A stretch of 64,000 nt of DNA from Rhytidiadelphus loreus (Eukaryota > Streptophyta > Bryopsida > Hypnales > Hylocomiaceae). The stretch lies in assembly GCA_947034895.1 (NCBI GenBank), contig OX344765.1, forward strand, positions 40,677,001 to 40,741,000, read 5' to 3'. Under the pieces are notes generated by a model. That model saw only the letters and a program-made list of their open reading frames with translations. It did no database searches and had not been told where the DNA came from. The translations under genes and the position numbers were made by a program. Of the stretch, positions 22,620-32,690 are shown one piece after another. Every line of letters begins with the position of its first letter. Positions within the stretch are counted from its first letter, which is position 1.

Positions 22620-23629
22620 TCAAAAGAAACACAAATCATCTCTCTCAGCCAAGCGTGACGCTGCAGTTAAGCTTTTGTTAAGGAAGTGAGGTCGCTGACA
22701 ATCCTGAAATTGGACCTGTGCCGAGTCCCCCACATCCTCATGAGCCTGCACCTTGCACTCCCTCAACTTCATCACGATGTGATCGAGTGTGGGCCTCTGC
22801 GCAGGATTTGAGTCCAAGCATTGGTGTATGAGTTTCTTCAAGGCTTCAGGAACTCCTTGTAGGATGAGATTGTCCAAGGGACGTCTGGCGTGCAAGTTCA
22901 AGCGTTGGTGCCGGTACTCCTTGAACGGCAGCTTCCCTGTGAGGATCTCGCAGCAAACTATGCCGAAAGAATACACATCTGCCTTGCACTGGAATTCACG
23001 CACTTCGAGCATCTCAGGCGCCTTATAACGACTGGTGCCAGCCATGAGCGAAGACTGAATTTGACTCCTGGCCAGTCCAGAGACGTCTGCAAGTTTCACC
23101 GAGTAATAATGCTCTGGTTGAAATGCGGAGCCTGACTCTGCAAGGGTGTGCAAGGGTGTGCACAGGATGTTCTGGGATTTGAGGTCGCGATGGGCGACGT
23201 TGCGGCCATGCATGAACGCCATGGCCTTTCCAATTTGGAGCATGATGTCGACGGCCTCCGGCAATGTGAAGGGAGTTGACCCTTCCGGAAGTCCTTTGAG
23301 GCGGGAGTCGATGATGGAACAAAGATCATGCTTCATCAGCTCCGTTGCAGGCAAACCTGTCCTGGAAATTTTAATAAATTTGCTGAGATTGGGATGTGTT
23401 AGTCCCGCTAGTACGGATGACTCTTGTTCGATTATTGATCTGCTTATATCATGGTAACTGACCCTCTTCACGGCCACCTGCAATCCATTCTCGATCTTCA
23501 ACTCTTGTATTTCGTCCTTTTGGTTCCATTCCTCAGAGATTCGATGGGTGTTGGAAGATCTCAAAACTTCGGACACAGCCTCCTCATCTCCATTGTGGGA
23601 ATGGAAGTTGTCGACAGACTTCCACGCAT
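22620..23629 (-). CDS. Exon 13: protein kinase domain
   Basis: The last exon encodes about residues 1128-1463. Kinase landmarks: VAVKR (ATP-contacting Lys, about 1182), a helix-C Glu, VAHRDLKSQN (catalytic Asp 1276), LADVSG in place of DFG (about 1309), YKAPEM and ADVYSFG. The Gly-rich loop is not recognisable ahead of VAVKR. The metal-binding Asp is kept although Phe-Gly is replaced, so activity is possible but not assured. The style (PEAVDIMLQIGKAMAFMH) is that of plant receptor- or Raf-like kinases. The exon starts with a sequence related to the start of the TIR exon (AWKS versus DWKP). No ATG lies upstream in frame. Confidence 0.88.
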
Positions 23630-26600
23630 CTGCATTGCAGAATTTCTCAGCCAGTTCTCATCATCCATAGCCTCCACATCATGCAGCATTTCTTCATTCG
23701 TCTAATTATCGATCTCAGGCAATCGATCAACATAGCAAGAAAAAGTATAGATCTCAGAACGCGACTTGTTCTCATTTACTTAATTATTTCGTAGCACCCC
23801 CTCAAAAGAGATCTCGGACTGCTCACCTTCTCCTTCGCCACCTCCACCCACTCGGGCGGCAGAAACAGTCGCCAAAACCTCCTCCCGAAACCACACCTCC
23901 CCGACTGCCGCCACATACTCCAGCCCAATTCTCCGTTCCACCTCCCGCAACGCAAGCTTCCAATCTTTCACAATCACACGAGGATCAATTTGCGCCCAGG
24001 CTTCCCACGTCTGAAACCATCTCTCTCTTCGCTCCGCATCGTTGAACTCCTTGAACGACAAGCCAAAAAACAAGGGTAAAATCTTGCGTTTACTCGACTG
24101 CACTACTGCCGAAAGCTCCAGCATGGGCCACTTGCTCTGACTGAAGTACTCCTCCGACAGCACCACGATCGCGAGCTCACACTGCTGCGCGGCTTGGAAG
24201 ATGTTTTGTGGGAAGAATTCGCCCTTGGGAAGGCTCCCGGGAAGGCTGTCGGAACGCTTGTCGAAGAAGGGCGTGTGGTGGAGTTGCTGCTCCAAGTCCA
24301 AGCACAGTTGATTCACGAAGTTCCTTTGGGCTCCGCTGGGGCTTAGGAAGATCCGGTGCTTGGATTGGAGCGGAAGCTCCGGGACGTTTGCGAGGCGACG
24401 ATCCTCCTCGGATGGCACCAGCTCATAGATAGGCTTCCAGTCATCTGTATTGTACAATTTCTCGGTCAGCTCTCATCATCCATAGCCTCAACATCATGCA
24501 TCAATTCTTCATTCGTCCAATCTCAGGCAATCGAGCACCATAGCAAGAAAAATGTATCACAGAACGCGACTTGTTCTCTGACTTTTACTTATTTCGTAGC
24601 ACCCCCCAAACAGAGGTCTCGTCCTAATTAGATACAATCGTGCATGTCGTATTTCGGGTTGAGTTGTGTCAACACAAAACAATCGAAAACATTTCATTGC
24701 GTTCAGCTGAGGACAGGATACAAATTTTCATTTACTTACTGATAGATGTTAAGGCAGATAGGAAAGACTAGCACATAACATATATACAAATCCTTACATC
24801 AAAATGACCAAACCATGTTCAAAGCAAGCCTTGGATTAATTCTCTGGATTTCATACAGCATGCTAAATTCCCTCTAAACATGTAAAGAGGGTGTGGCCCA
24901 AAGTCAACATCCAAATGATCCTCACATACTGAGATAAATAATGCATGAAACCCTAAACCCTAAACTTCAAAATGAATTGTAAAATTTGCTTTGATCAAAC
25001 CTGAAACCAAACAACATTCTTACATGCATTCATTGATGATGAATCCATTGTCGAATCTGCACCAGAGGTGGAATTCTCACAAATGGTGATAAACACACTA
25101 TCGACCCCAGATGCTCTCAGTTGCTGTGTCTGAAGCGAGGTCTGAGGCTTCTCGTTCACCGGTATACTCATTCTAGGGTTTGTCCTTGCATCACTACCAC
25201 TGTCCAGTGCACAGCATGTGTCAATTTATTCATCAAAACAAAATCAATTACTTCTCCCACATAAGCAATGAAAACTAATCGCAAAAGAACTGAACTTTTG
25301 AAATGCGTACCGGTGTCTGTTCAGGCCATTGCCATCTGAGTTGGGAGAGCTTGTTCCTGCAGCGGCCACTTTGGCAATCCCGGGTGAGCTAAAACTGTGA
25401 AACTTTCGCAAGTTATCTTGGCGCTCGACGGATGCTGGATTCGAACAAAAAACCCGGTCGGGACCACCCTGCACAACATGCCACATATCTACAACGTCCC
25501 ATTGCACAAGCCAAAACGCTCGGTAAGGTGACCTCGCTTCTGGTAAAACCAGTTCTTTTATGTAATCGTGCGAGCGCCAGCGCCAGCAGCTTCGATCCCT
25601 TGGAGTTCCATCGTACGAAAACAGAGTCTGGACGTCTCCTTCAGCAGCGGAATGCTTCGTTAACAAGGCACTTCGAAAGGAGACGTGTCGGTAACAGGAA
25701 AGTGGATGTGGCCCTCTCCTCTGTACATTTGAGTCATCGTCTGTTACATTGCTATATAAGGTGTGCGAGATGTTCTTGTATGGGCAAAGCCTTCCAGACA
25801 AGCACATTAGATCGCTGCCTGCTTCGAGATCACCTTGCAAATCTTCCGTAGTAGCCTGCCAATTCAGCAACTCTTGATCCTCCGTGCTCAGCGGTTTCAC
25901 GATATCATCGGGATCGCATTCATCTGCCAGTACGTTGACAATGAATCTGATCCGTCTGACATGGTAGCGAGGGTTCATCCTCAAAGATTGCGGACAATTA
26001 GTGAGCTTGAGTTCCACTTTTAACGCCTCTCCTATAGATGTCATGGGCCAATCAGTGGCTCGAGCTACACCCTCAGATTCTGCAGTGTAGCATTCAATCA
26101 TAAAAAAGATGTTATGGCGCAAAGGGAAGTACCAAATAATCCTCCCCTAACTAGATAATGATCACAAAACACCATAATGTGAAAGTTCATATCCATAAAA
26201 TGATCAAAACATGAAACCAATTGATCAACAAAACTTACTCGCACGTTTTAAAAGAGGATCAGAGGCAGAACCTCCAGCAGTGCCGGCGTCAGATACGGGG
26301 GGAAGAGATTCAATCTCTCCAGAATGCCACTCGTCTCCAGTGAGTAAGTCAGGTCTGTGCTTTCAAACAACAACAAAAGTTTAACGAGTTACAAAATTTT
26401 GTATCCTCTACCTCGAAAAACAGGCATTGGATTGAAAACACAGTACACTACCTCTACATAAAGGATGCCTGAGGCAAACATTCCGCTGAGAGATATCTTA
26501 CATTTTCACCACAGCTTTTTCTTGGTCAGGCAGCAGTGGTCGCTGACATGAAGAACCAGACTCAGTGACTATTTGGAATGCTCTTTGTTGGTCGAGAATC

Positions 26601-29600
26601 TGGTGAATGCAGGTCTGAAGTTCCTGGATGTCATTCACTTTCGGGTTCAGTGTAATGACTGCAACAACGTCGTGCATGGCCTCTGAATATCTGCCAAGCA
26701 TACACTTGACTAAAGCACGTTCAAGCAGGACTGTGGATTGGTGCCCTTCCTTGTTGAGATAAGCAAGGTCGTAGTCTTGGAGTGCACTCTCAAAATCCCC
26801 AAGTAAGAACTGGATACCACCTCGAACTCTGCAAATCCCACCACCAAGTCCGATTTTGATAAGTCAAAACATGCTCAGGAGTGCCAAAAAGCACCATCAA
26901 AAAACGACGAGGTTTAGAGATTAAGATACGTCGTACCTGACATGCGTATGAGAATGTGAGTCGTTTGAATTCCGACGAATGACTTGATTCAAAACTCGCA
27001 GCCCTTCTTGCCAACATTCCAAGTAATGCTCGTCCCTGACGAAAATCAAGTCAGAGTGGGGGGATGGAGGACCAGCACGTTCGATGATTCTGGATGCTCT
27101 TTGCTCTTGCAGATAAAGGAGCACTTCTCTCCTCGTATTGAGCAACTCAATCTGTGACAAACTGCAAGCGAGTTGATAAGTTAGTGCTTAGAACCTGGTT
27201 GGTCCTAAAGTTTCTTCTTCAGGATGCAGGTTGAATAAACTTGTCCAGGCACTTAATTTCTTTTGTCAGTAGAGCTTCTCATGATCTTGCTAGCATGTTC
27301 TACAGCAAGCATCTTGTGTTCTAACTAATTATAACTGGCAGACTTACCCCTTCCAGTGTTCAACACTGAGATCAAGCTGCTCGGGATCAAATTCCAACTC
27401 TGGGCTGCAGTACATACATAGCACATTAATCATGATTGATTTCTGATGGTTTCTACAAGCTTGACTTCGAAACAATACAATGTAATCATGCTAAACGCAG
27501 CGTCCATCATATTGCTCAAGAATCTAAACATCAGTCTCATGTCATCCTGTGAAATTAATAATGAACTAACTTTCCTCTTACGCAATTGTTAGAAGCATTT
27601 GAAGTCATCAGCCATTGGATTTATCCACCAGAAGACCCACCGGTTTGCTGCACGTTCGGGTTGGAAATCTTCAGCTCCAAACAACAATGATAAGACCATC
27701 CTCTTCGCAGAATTCGAGATCCGTAGCCATCGAGTCCAAACAGACTCTGAAATATCCAAGCAATATAAGCAATATCCACAGATGAGTACATTAAAAATGA
27801 TCATCCCCAAACTACAAAGCGAACTAAATACGTGCAAAGTAAGATTAGCACTTCGACTACAGAGCACTTCTCATATTCAAACGTCTAGTGACCTACTCGT
27901 GTACTACTTGCTACTCATTCTCAACATTCTCCATGAAAAATGCGTACTTTGAGTTCTAAGAACGCACAACAGTCAGAATTGTTCGGAGTACGTATAGATC
28001 AAGCGAAGTTCTGTAGCTAAATTCGAAATGTTCTTTCATACTCGATATTCATGCTTAGCACGCCATGATTCGATTTTCCACATCACAAAAATGTAAACGA
28101 AAGCACAAATGCTATGGAAGTTGTGACAAACCTATTAGGGTGCTCTTTTCTCGTGGAGGAAGGATAAAAGAAGCCTCACTCCTCACGATGAGTGAGACAC
28201 CATCAACCACAATAACTTTGGAAGCACAGACGAGTGAATCTTCTCCAGGAATATCCACTTCCCTGGCAGGCAAGTGGAGTTCGTCTAGGTCTCCAGCTCC
28301 CTGATATTCACAGCGATAGCCATCAGCGGAATTGATTGAAGTGATTGCAGCTTTTCATTGTATTTCCCATTCATGTTTTCCTCATGCCAAGATGTAAGGT
28401 CGAACACATTTTAGAGCACACAAAGAATAATCAACAAGTCTGCAGACTCGGTATCATCGTCCTCTAGATAGGGAAATCGATAGAGCCACTATACATCAAT
28501 AGAAGTGACTCAAAAGACTGCCATCTACGTTATTTCATGTCTTTCTCAACAGAAATTACTCATGCCTTTGCAAAGCAATGAGGTTGAACATGTTTTAAGA
28601 GCCCATAAAGAATCGAAATGCCGATCATCATCCTCTTGGGAAAATTATTGGAGCTGCTGGGGATCACCTGAGTTGCTGAACCAGCACTGCGAAGAATTTT
28701 GCTGGTTCGCTTGGTCCCAACTTTGACCTGGGAACCGGTCAAATATAATCCACGCATCGTGATGCCCGTCACTGAATGGGCAAAACATCATGAGCCACTT
28801 CTTTGTCCATCAAGAACACTTAGAGCTTACGGTAAATTCCACTTTACCCGCTAGAACCGCTAGAGGAAACCATTCCTAGTTATAGATTTTCCACAATTGC
28901 AAAAAGACAACTAAACGAGGTTGCGCAAAGCTGATCCATGTTAAATTTGGATGTAAGACTCTCGATTCACTTACTTCCATCTTGCCATCTTGCCTCAACG
29001 TTCACTGGCACATCGCCTTCCTTCAATAAGTGCATTTGAACTTCGCCAGCTGCATTCAAGCATTTGGAAGTATAAGATCAAATACAAAGAACATGCACAT
29101 CAGCTAGCATCCAGAGTGCATGAATAATACACAATTGGGACTCACAGTCAAGAGATTTACACAATTGGGACTCCTAAGAATTACACAGAAGCTCCAAAAA
29201 ATATGGAGAGGTGTTCAGATTATCATAACTCTATTGTAACTTGACACAGGTGAACAGAAACACATACACACAATGTATTGAATGGTGATCTAGTCTTTTA
29301 AAACAACAATAGCACACAGGAGCTCCGTTGTGTCCAACACTGCATCTATCTCCTTTAGGTTCTGCTCTCTTTAATTTGCAAACTAATGACTAAGAACATC
29401 AGCAGTCTTAATAACTCAAGCTAATCAATGAGAACTGTTCGTAGAATGACTGGATAACATTCATCCAACAAGAGGGCAACGTTCGTAAGTTCTTACCGTT
29501 ATAATACAGAATTGCCCAATTTCCGAGTTGGAAAATGCATCTGTTCTCTTCTTGTATACAGTGCTTCGCAAGTTCGACAATCTCAGCAAGCACCCAAGGA

Positions 29601-30136
29601 TCAATGACAATTGATGCCTGGAGGATTATTGAGGACTTCATCCGTTTCACTTTTCCATTTGCATGCCTTTCATACAGCCTCTTGGCACGACGGGTGACAA
29701 CTTTGGACGTGCTAGTAGGAAAGTATGACGTAACAGGGATGGTAACAGGCTCCCAATCCATGCCCTGGATTGTCTCTTCGGGGCACGTCCCCTCACCAGC
29801 ACTTGTCTCAGTCATGCGAATTACAGGTGTAGCACGGTGTGCATTGATTTCTGTTTGTGCTTCGATGTCAAATTCGGGTGTTGCACCAGAGTTTGACGGC
29901 AGAAGTGATACAAGTAGATTCATCATTCTGTTCATCTTTTTAATCATCTCTAGTTGGTGATCTTCAGCCTCTTCACGAGACTGAGGTCGACTGTCTATGC
30001 CCACTTCTCCTAGAATGCCTGGGCGAAATATGGATACAAATTGCCAGAATCTGTGTCTAAAACAATCCCAAAAGATGGCTATTAGGAGAGCCACAACTAT
30101 TGCAGGAAACCATATATTGAACTGGGCGAGAGACAT
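22620..30136 (-). CDS. Membrane-anchored TPR-TIR-protein kinase, 13 exons
   Basis: Thirteen minus-strand exons join without a stop into 1463 residues: 30136-29497, 29049-28975, 28771-28668, 28300-28132, 27746-27641, 27404-27348, 27161-26937, 26828-26502, 26354-26239, 26079-25311, 25199-25024, 24444-23827, 23629-22620. All introns are GT-AG (108-579 nt), many with GTAAG donors, and all phases match. The start ATG has an in-frame TAG three codons upstream. Predicted order: membrane segment (about residues 8-25), an unassigned region, TPR-like helices (about 425-530), a Ser/Thr-rich linker, TIR (about 950-1085) and kinase (about 1175-1430). I infer a membrane-tethered immune or stress signalling protein facing the cytosol. 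The exon chain was assembled by eye. The weakest borders are those around exons 3-5. I do not know this full domain order as a named family. Confidence 0.8.
23621..23817 (-). repeat. Direct repeat copy 2: intron 12 and start of kinase exon
   Basis: Nearly all of intron 12 (197 nt) plus the first eight bases of exon 13 match 24436-24622. Shared blocks include GGGGTGCTACGAAATAA, ACAAGTCGCGTTCTG, GAGGCTATGGATGATGAGA and GAGAAATT, ending at a CAG acceptor. About one base in six or seven differs. Confidence 0.9.
23827..24444 (-). CDS. Exon 12: TIR domain, symmetric cassette exon
   Basis: This 618-nt exon encodes about residues 922-1127. TIR landmarks: HRIFLSPSGAQRNFVNQL (strand A and helix A), PFFDKR (strand B and BB loop), AIVVLSEEYFSQSKWPMLEL (strand C, helix D). 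The Glu in KWPMLEL (about residue 1031) matches the glutamate needed for NAD+ cleavage in plant TIR enzymes. A Gly/Glu-rich tail ends at a GTGAGC donor. There is no ATG before the TIR core, and a stop sits just upstream in the same frame. The exon must therefore be spliced from exon 11 and cannot be a separate gene. Both flanking introns are phase 1, so skipping it keeps the frame. Confidence 0.85.
24436..24622 (-). repeat. Direct repeat copy 1: end of intron 11 and start of TIR exon
   Basis: This is the partner of 23621-23817, in the same orientation and ending at the same relative splice acceptor (AATACAG before ATGACTGG, against AATGCAG before ATGCGTGG). The two copies bracket the TIR exon exactly. 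Confidence 0.9.
25311..26079 (-). CDS. Exon 10: unassigned 256-residue segment
   Basis: The longest internal exon before the TIR exon encodes about residues 606-862. It has a TPR-free start (SIGEALKVELKLTNCPQ), several Trp/Arg-rich patches (SCWRWRSHDYIKE, FWLVQWDVVDMWHVVQGG) and a Ser/Gly-rich end. I do not recognise a domain. Its single open frame of 769 nt with correct phases on both sides argues that it is coding. It could be a beta-rich ligand- or protein-binding module. Confidence 0.6.
26502..27404 (-). CDS. Exons 6-8: TPR-like helical region
   Basis: Exons 27404-27348, 27161-26937 and 26828-26502 encode about residues 365-567. The clearest part reads RGGIQFLLGDFESALQDYDL, then ALVKCMLGRYSEAMHDV and VITLNP. 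These are two adjacent helix pairs with the small-residue and G-Y/D-A pattern of tetratricopeptide repeats. An earlier helix pair around YLECWQEGLRVLNQVI is also TPR-like. TPRs usually bind partner proteins. Splice donors are strong (GTAAGTC, GTAAGAT), and the reading phase is kept across all three introns. Confidence 0.75.
29497..30136 (-). CDS. Exon 1: membrane anchor and unassigned N-terminal region
   Basis: Exon 1 encodes residues 1-213. A hydrophobic run (WFPAIVVALLIAIFW) follows only seven residues and is itself followed by Arg, His and Lys. That is the pattern of an uncleaved signal anchor with the bulk of the protein in the cytosol. Next come a Met/Lys-rich helix, a low-complexity Ser/Thr/Glu region, and a basic patch (TRRAKRLYERHANGKVKR) that could be a nuclear localisation signal if the protein were ever released. 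The exon ends at a GTAAGA donor in phase 1. The last part (FQLGNWAILYYN) continues in exon 2 as GEVQMHLLKEGDVPV, which looks like a small beta-rich domain I cannot name. Confidence 0.75.
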
Positions 30137-30985
30137 GGCTTCCTAAGCGTCCCAGAGAACTTCGTGCTTTTGCAAACACTGGTGAAGGACCGAAGAGCTT
30201 GCAACCTTATCAGGCATACCTTTCGTAGGAAGTTTAAATGGTAAGGGTTTCTAAAATCCTTTGGGAACTAAAAAAAGAAACTAGGACCGCAAAACGCGGA
30301 TTGGTCATGTTTGCTAATCTTTGTTCCATACCGGAGAAGCCCTCTTCCCTCACTGGGAAATTCAATTCGAGTTTACTGTAGATATCCGATATGGAAATTG
30401 GAAAAATGTCTTTCGTTGCCCAAACTCAATCCTAGTGTATCCTTGTGTATCCCATTTTACCATCTCTGGACATTAATGACCGTATGGAATTCTTCAAAAC
30501 GTCCACAGGTGGACATTCAGTTGGATTTCTAATGCATTTCAACCTCAATCATCGGCGAACTAAATCTCCTTTCTATCAGAGAGACTCACCTTCCTCGCCA
30601 GGATTAGCTGAGTACCACCCAAGGAAGTTGCGGTACTCAGAGAAAATGACAGAAACAAAGTGGATCACTCGTCGGCCTAAAACTTCCTAGCCTTCAAAAT
30701 CCACGAGAAGTGTCACAAGAAGAGCTCTTTGCTAGTAACTAAAGATGCATCTCATCTCTTAACTTCAGATGACTGAATACATAATGTCCTATACTGCCTG
30801 TAGTGGGACTCATATCGCAACTGCTGAGCTCCAATGAGTGAAGCCACCTTGTCAGGACCCACGAATGGAAGCAAACTTATACCTTTCGAAGTGGCCTATG
30901 ACTTGCGCCCGAAAGTTCTGAACTTAACCTGATGCTTCAATTCATACCTTCCTCGTCTTCTCTCATGCTGGCAAAGTCAACGTCA
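30137..30985 (-). promoter_or_regulatory. Upstream region of the TIR-kinase gene
   Basis: The 5' flank holds no other credible gene. An in-frame TAG lies three codons before the ATG, so the coding region does not extend upstream within this exon. I could not identify a TATA box with confidence, and a 5'-UTR intron is possible. Confidence 0.4.
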
Positions 30986-31260
30986 CCAGAAAGAGTCCTG
31001 CATGCATAAAAGTCTACGATGATCAAACAATTGATGTAAACATACATGTAGTCGGCGGGTGCAAATGTTATCAGATAGCCACTGGGAAGAGGAAGATGAC
31101 AAGAGATGACAAGAGATGAAAAGATATTACTGTTACGACTTGGGAGAGTATTCTTGTCATCTTCCTCTTCCCAGTGGCAATCTGATAAGCACCAGCCGAT
31201 TGCATGTTTACATCAATTAATGTTTGATCGTCTTAGACTTTTATGCAGGACTCTTTCTGG
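30986..31260. repeat. Large imperfect hairpin (foldback)
   Basis: The arm from CCAGAAAGAGTCCTGCAT at 30986 to GAGGAAGATGACAAG near 31100 pairs with CTTGTCATCTTCCTC near 31155 to ATGCAGGACTCTTTCTGG at 31260. Arms are about 105-115 nt with small bulges and the loop is about 50 nt. It lies about 850 nt upstream of the TIR-kinase start codon. It could be a foldback transposon or a source of hairpin small RNA. Confidence 0.85.
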
Positions 31261-32690
31261 CGGCACCTAGGGTAGGACATAGAAGAAGCTATAAAGGATT
31301 GGAAATGTGTCACTTTTTCTCCCAAATCCACCTCAAGAACCAATGGATGTTGAACCATTCTTGTCTTTTAAGAAAGGTGTCCATTTGAGGGGAGTCTAAA
31401 TGTGGCATGTATAGGTATCTAATGTGTTCAACTAAGGAGATTCCAAAATATTACCAGAGTGCCATAATATTTAGAAATGACTTTTGTTGGATTTCTCTTG
31501 TTGTTGTTGTTGTTAATAACCTCCTTAAAAGAAGGTGAGATTTGACCATAGAAGATCATAGTGAACCAAGAAAGGTGACACCTTCTTTTCACGAGCCTCC
31601 CTCAAAAGTTTTGATGGTCAACAACTCCGATTCTTGCACACTTCCACATAGATTTCCAAAATTTCTTTTGTCTTTTATGCAAGATTTCGCCGGGCATGAA
31701 ATCTGGCCTCAATTGGCAAGTCCAATATTAATAAGTTGTAGTTGGAAGAAGTCTGTACAGACATTTAAATTTCCACAGCAATCGACTTTACTGAGCGTGA
31801 CTATTTAATAAGTTAAGCAAGCGTACGTACAGCAAGCAGACGACGGACTTGGCTAGTATCGAGAACAACACCTTAGCCAGGAAATTGCCGCGTCACTTCG
31901 CAATCGTCGACGAAAGATATTGCAAAGCAGACACTTGGGCGGAAGCTAAGATCAGTCGGAGTTTCGTGGGGCCGCCAGCTTCCTCCGACAATTGGTGCCG
32001 ACAGTGTTGCGCCAGTGGTGTAAGGTGTGTACCCCCAAAATCGCCACATTTTGCTACTATGCGTAGTTACTATTTTTAGAATGTTCAAGTTTTCATATTT
32101 TTCTGTTGGCAAGTGAAAGGAGGTTCCAACGCACCAAAGAACGCGACATTTGGATACCGTATGCAAAAGTTATGAAGAAACTAAGTTTGGTTCTAAAACA
32201 ATTTTCTTCCACATAGGTACATAATTGATTTTGTAGATGTACACAAAATGAAGATGGAAATTTAGGGTCAATGGTACATTTTTGGGTGCCTACCTTACAT
32301 TCAAGTGAATTTTTTGGATTCTTTCATATTGCTGATGTGGCGATTAAGTGATTAACTATAGGATGAGAAAACCTAATTTTGCTATTTTTAATTCTATTGG
32401 TCCTTATCGATCCATTTGAATTGCATAATTTACTATAGTAGGATGGAATTGGCAATAAGTAAACTTGTTCCAAAAAATATCAAATTTTCTATAGGCTTGT
32501 TGCTAGCTTCAAGACCAATTGAAGTCAATTCTAGTGACAAATTGCCAAAAAAAATTATGTTGGTGTATGTGCACCTAAGTAGGCAATGGTTCAATCCATT
32601 ATTTTATTGTTACATAATTTCACCCCCTCCTTCTAGATCTTCAAAGAGAAATGTTAGATGATAACCTTGAATGGATTAAAGCCTTAATTT
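31261..32690. other. No recognisable gene
   Basis: Mixed-composition DNA with a short (TTG)n run at about 31499-31515. Small open frames here (for example 31542-31808 and 31873-32166) show no family pattern. I see nothing further. Confidence 0.35.

Noticed and set aside
22620..24457. TIR and kinase read as two separate genes
   Set aside because: Neither open frame has an ATG before its domain core. Both have a stop just upstream in frame, and both have a phase-1 CAG acceptor that fits the neighbouring donor. One spliced gene explains everything.
24951..24966. Telomere-like CCCTAAACCCTAAAC in intron 11
   Set aside because: Only two units. This is common in plant introns and promoters (telo-box) and gives no evidence of a telomere or a healed break.
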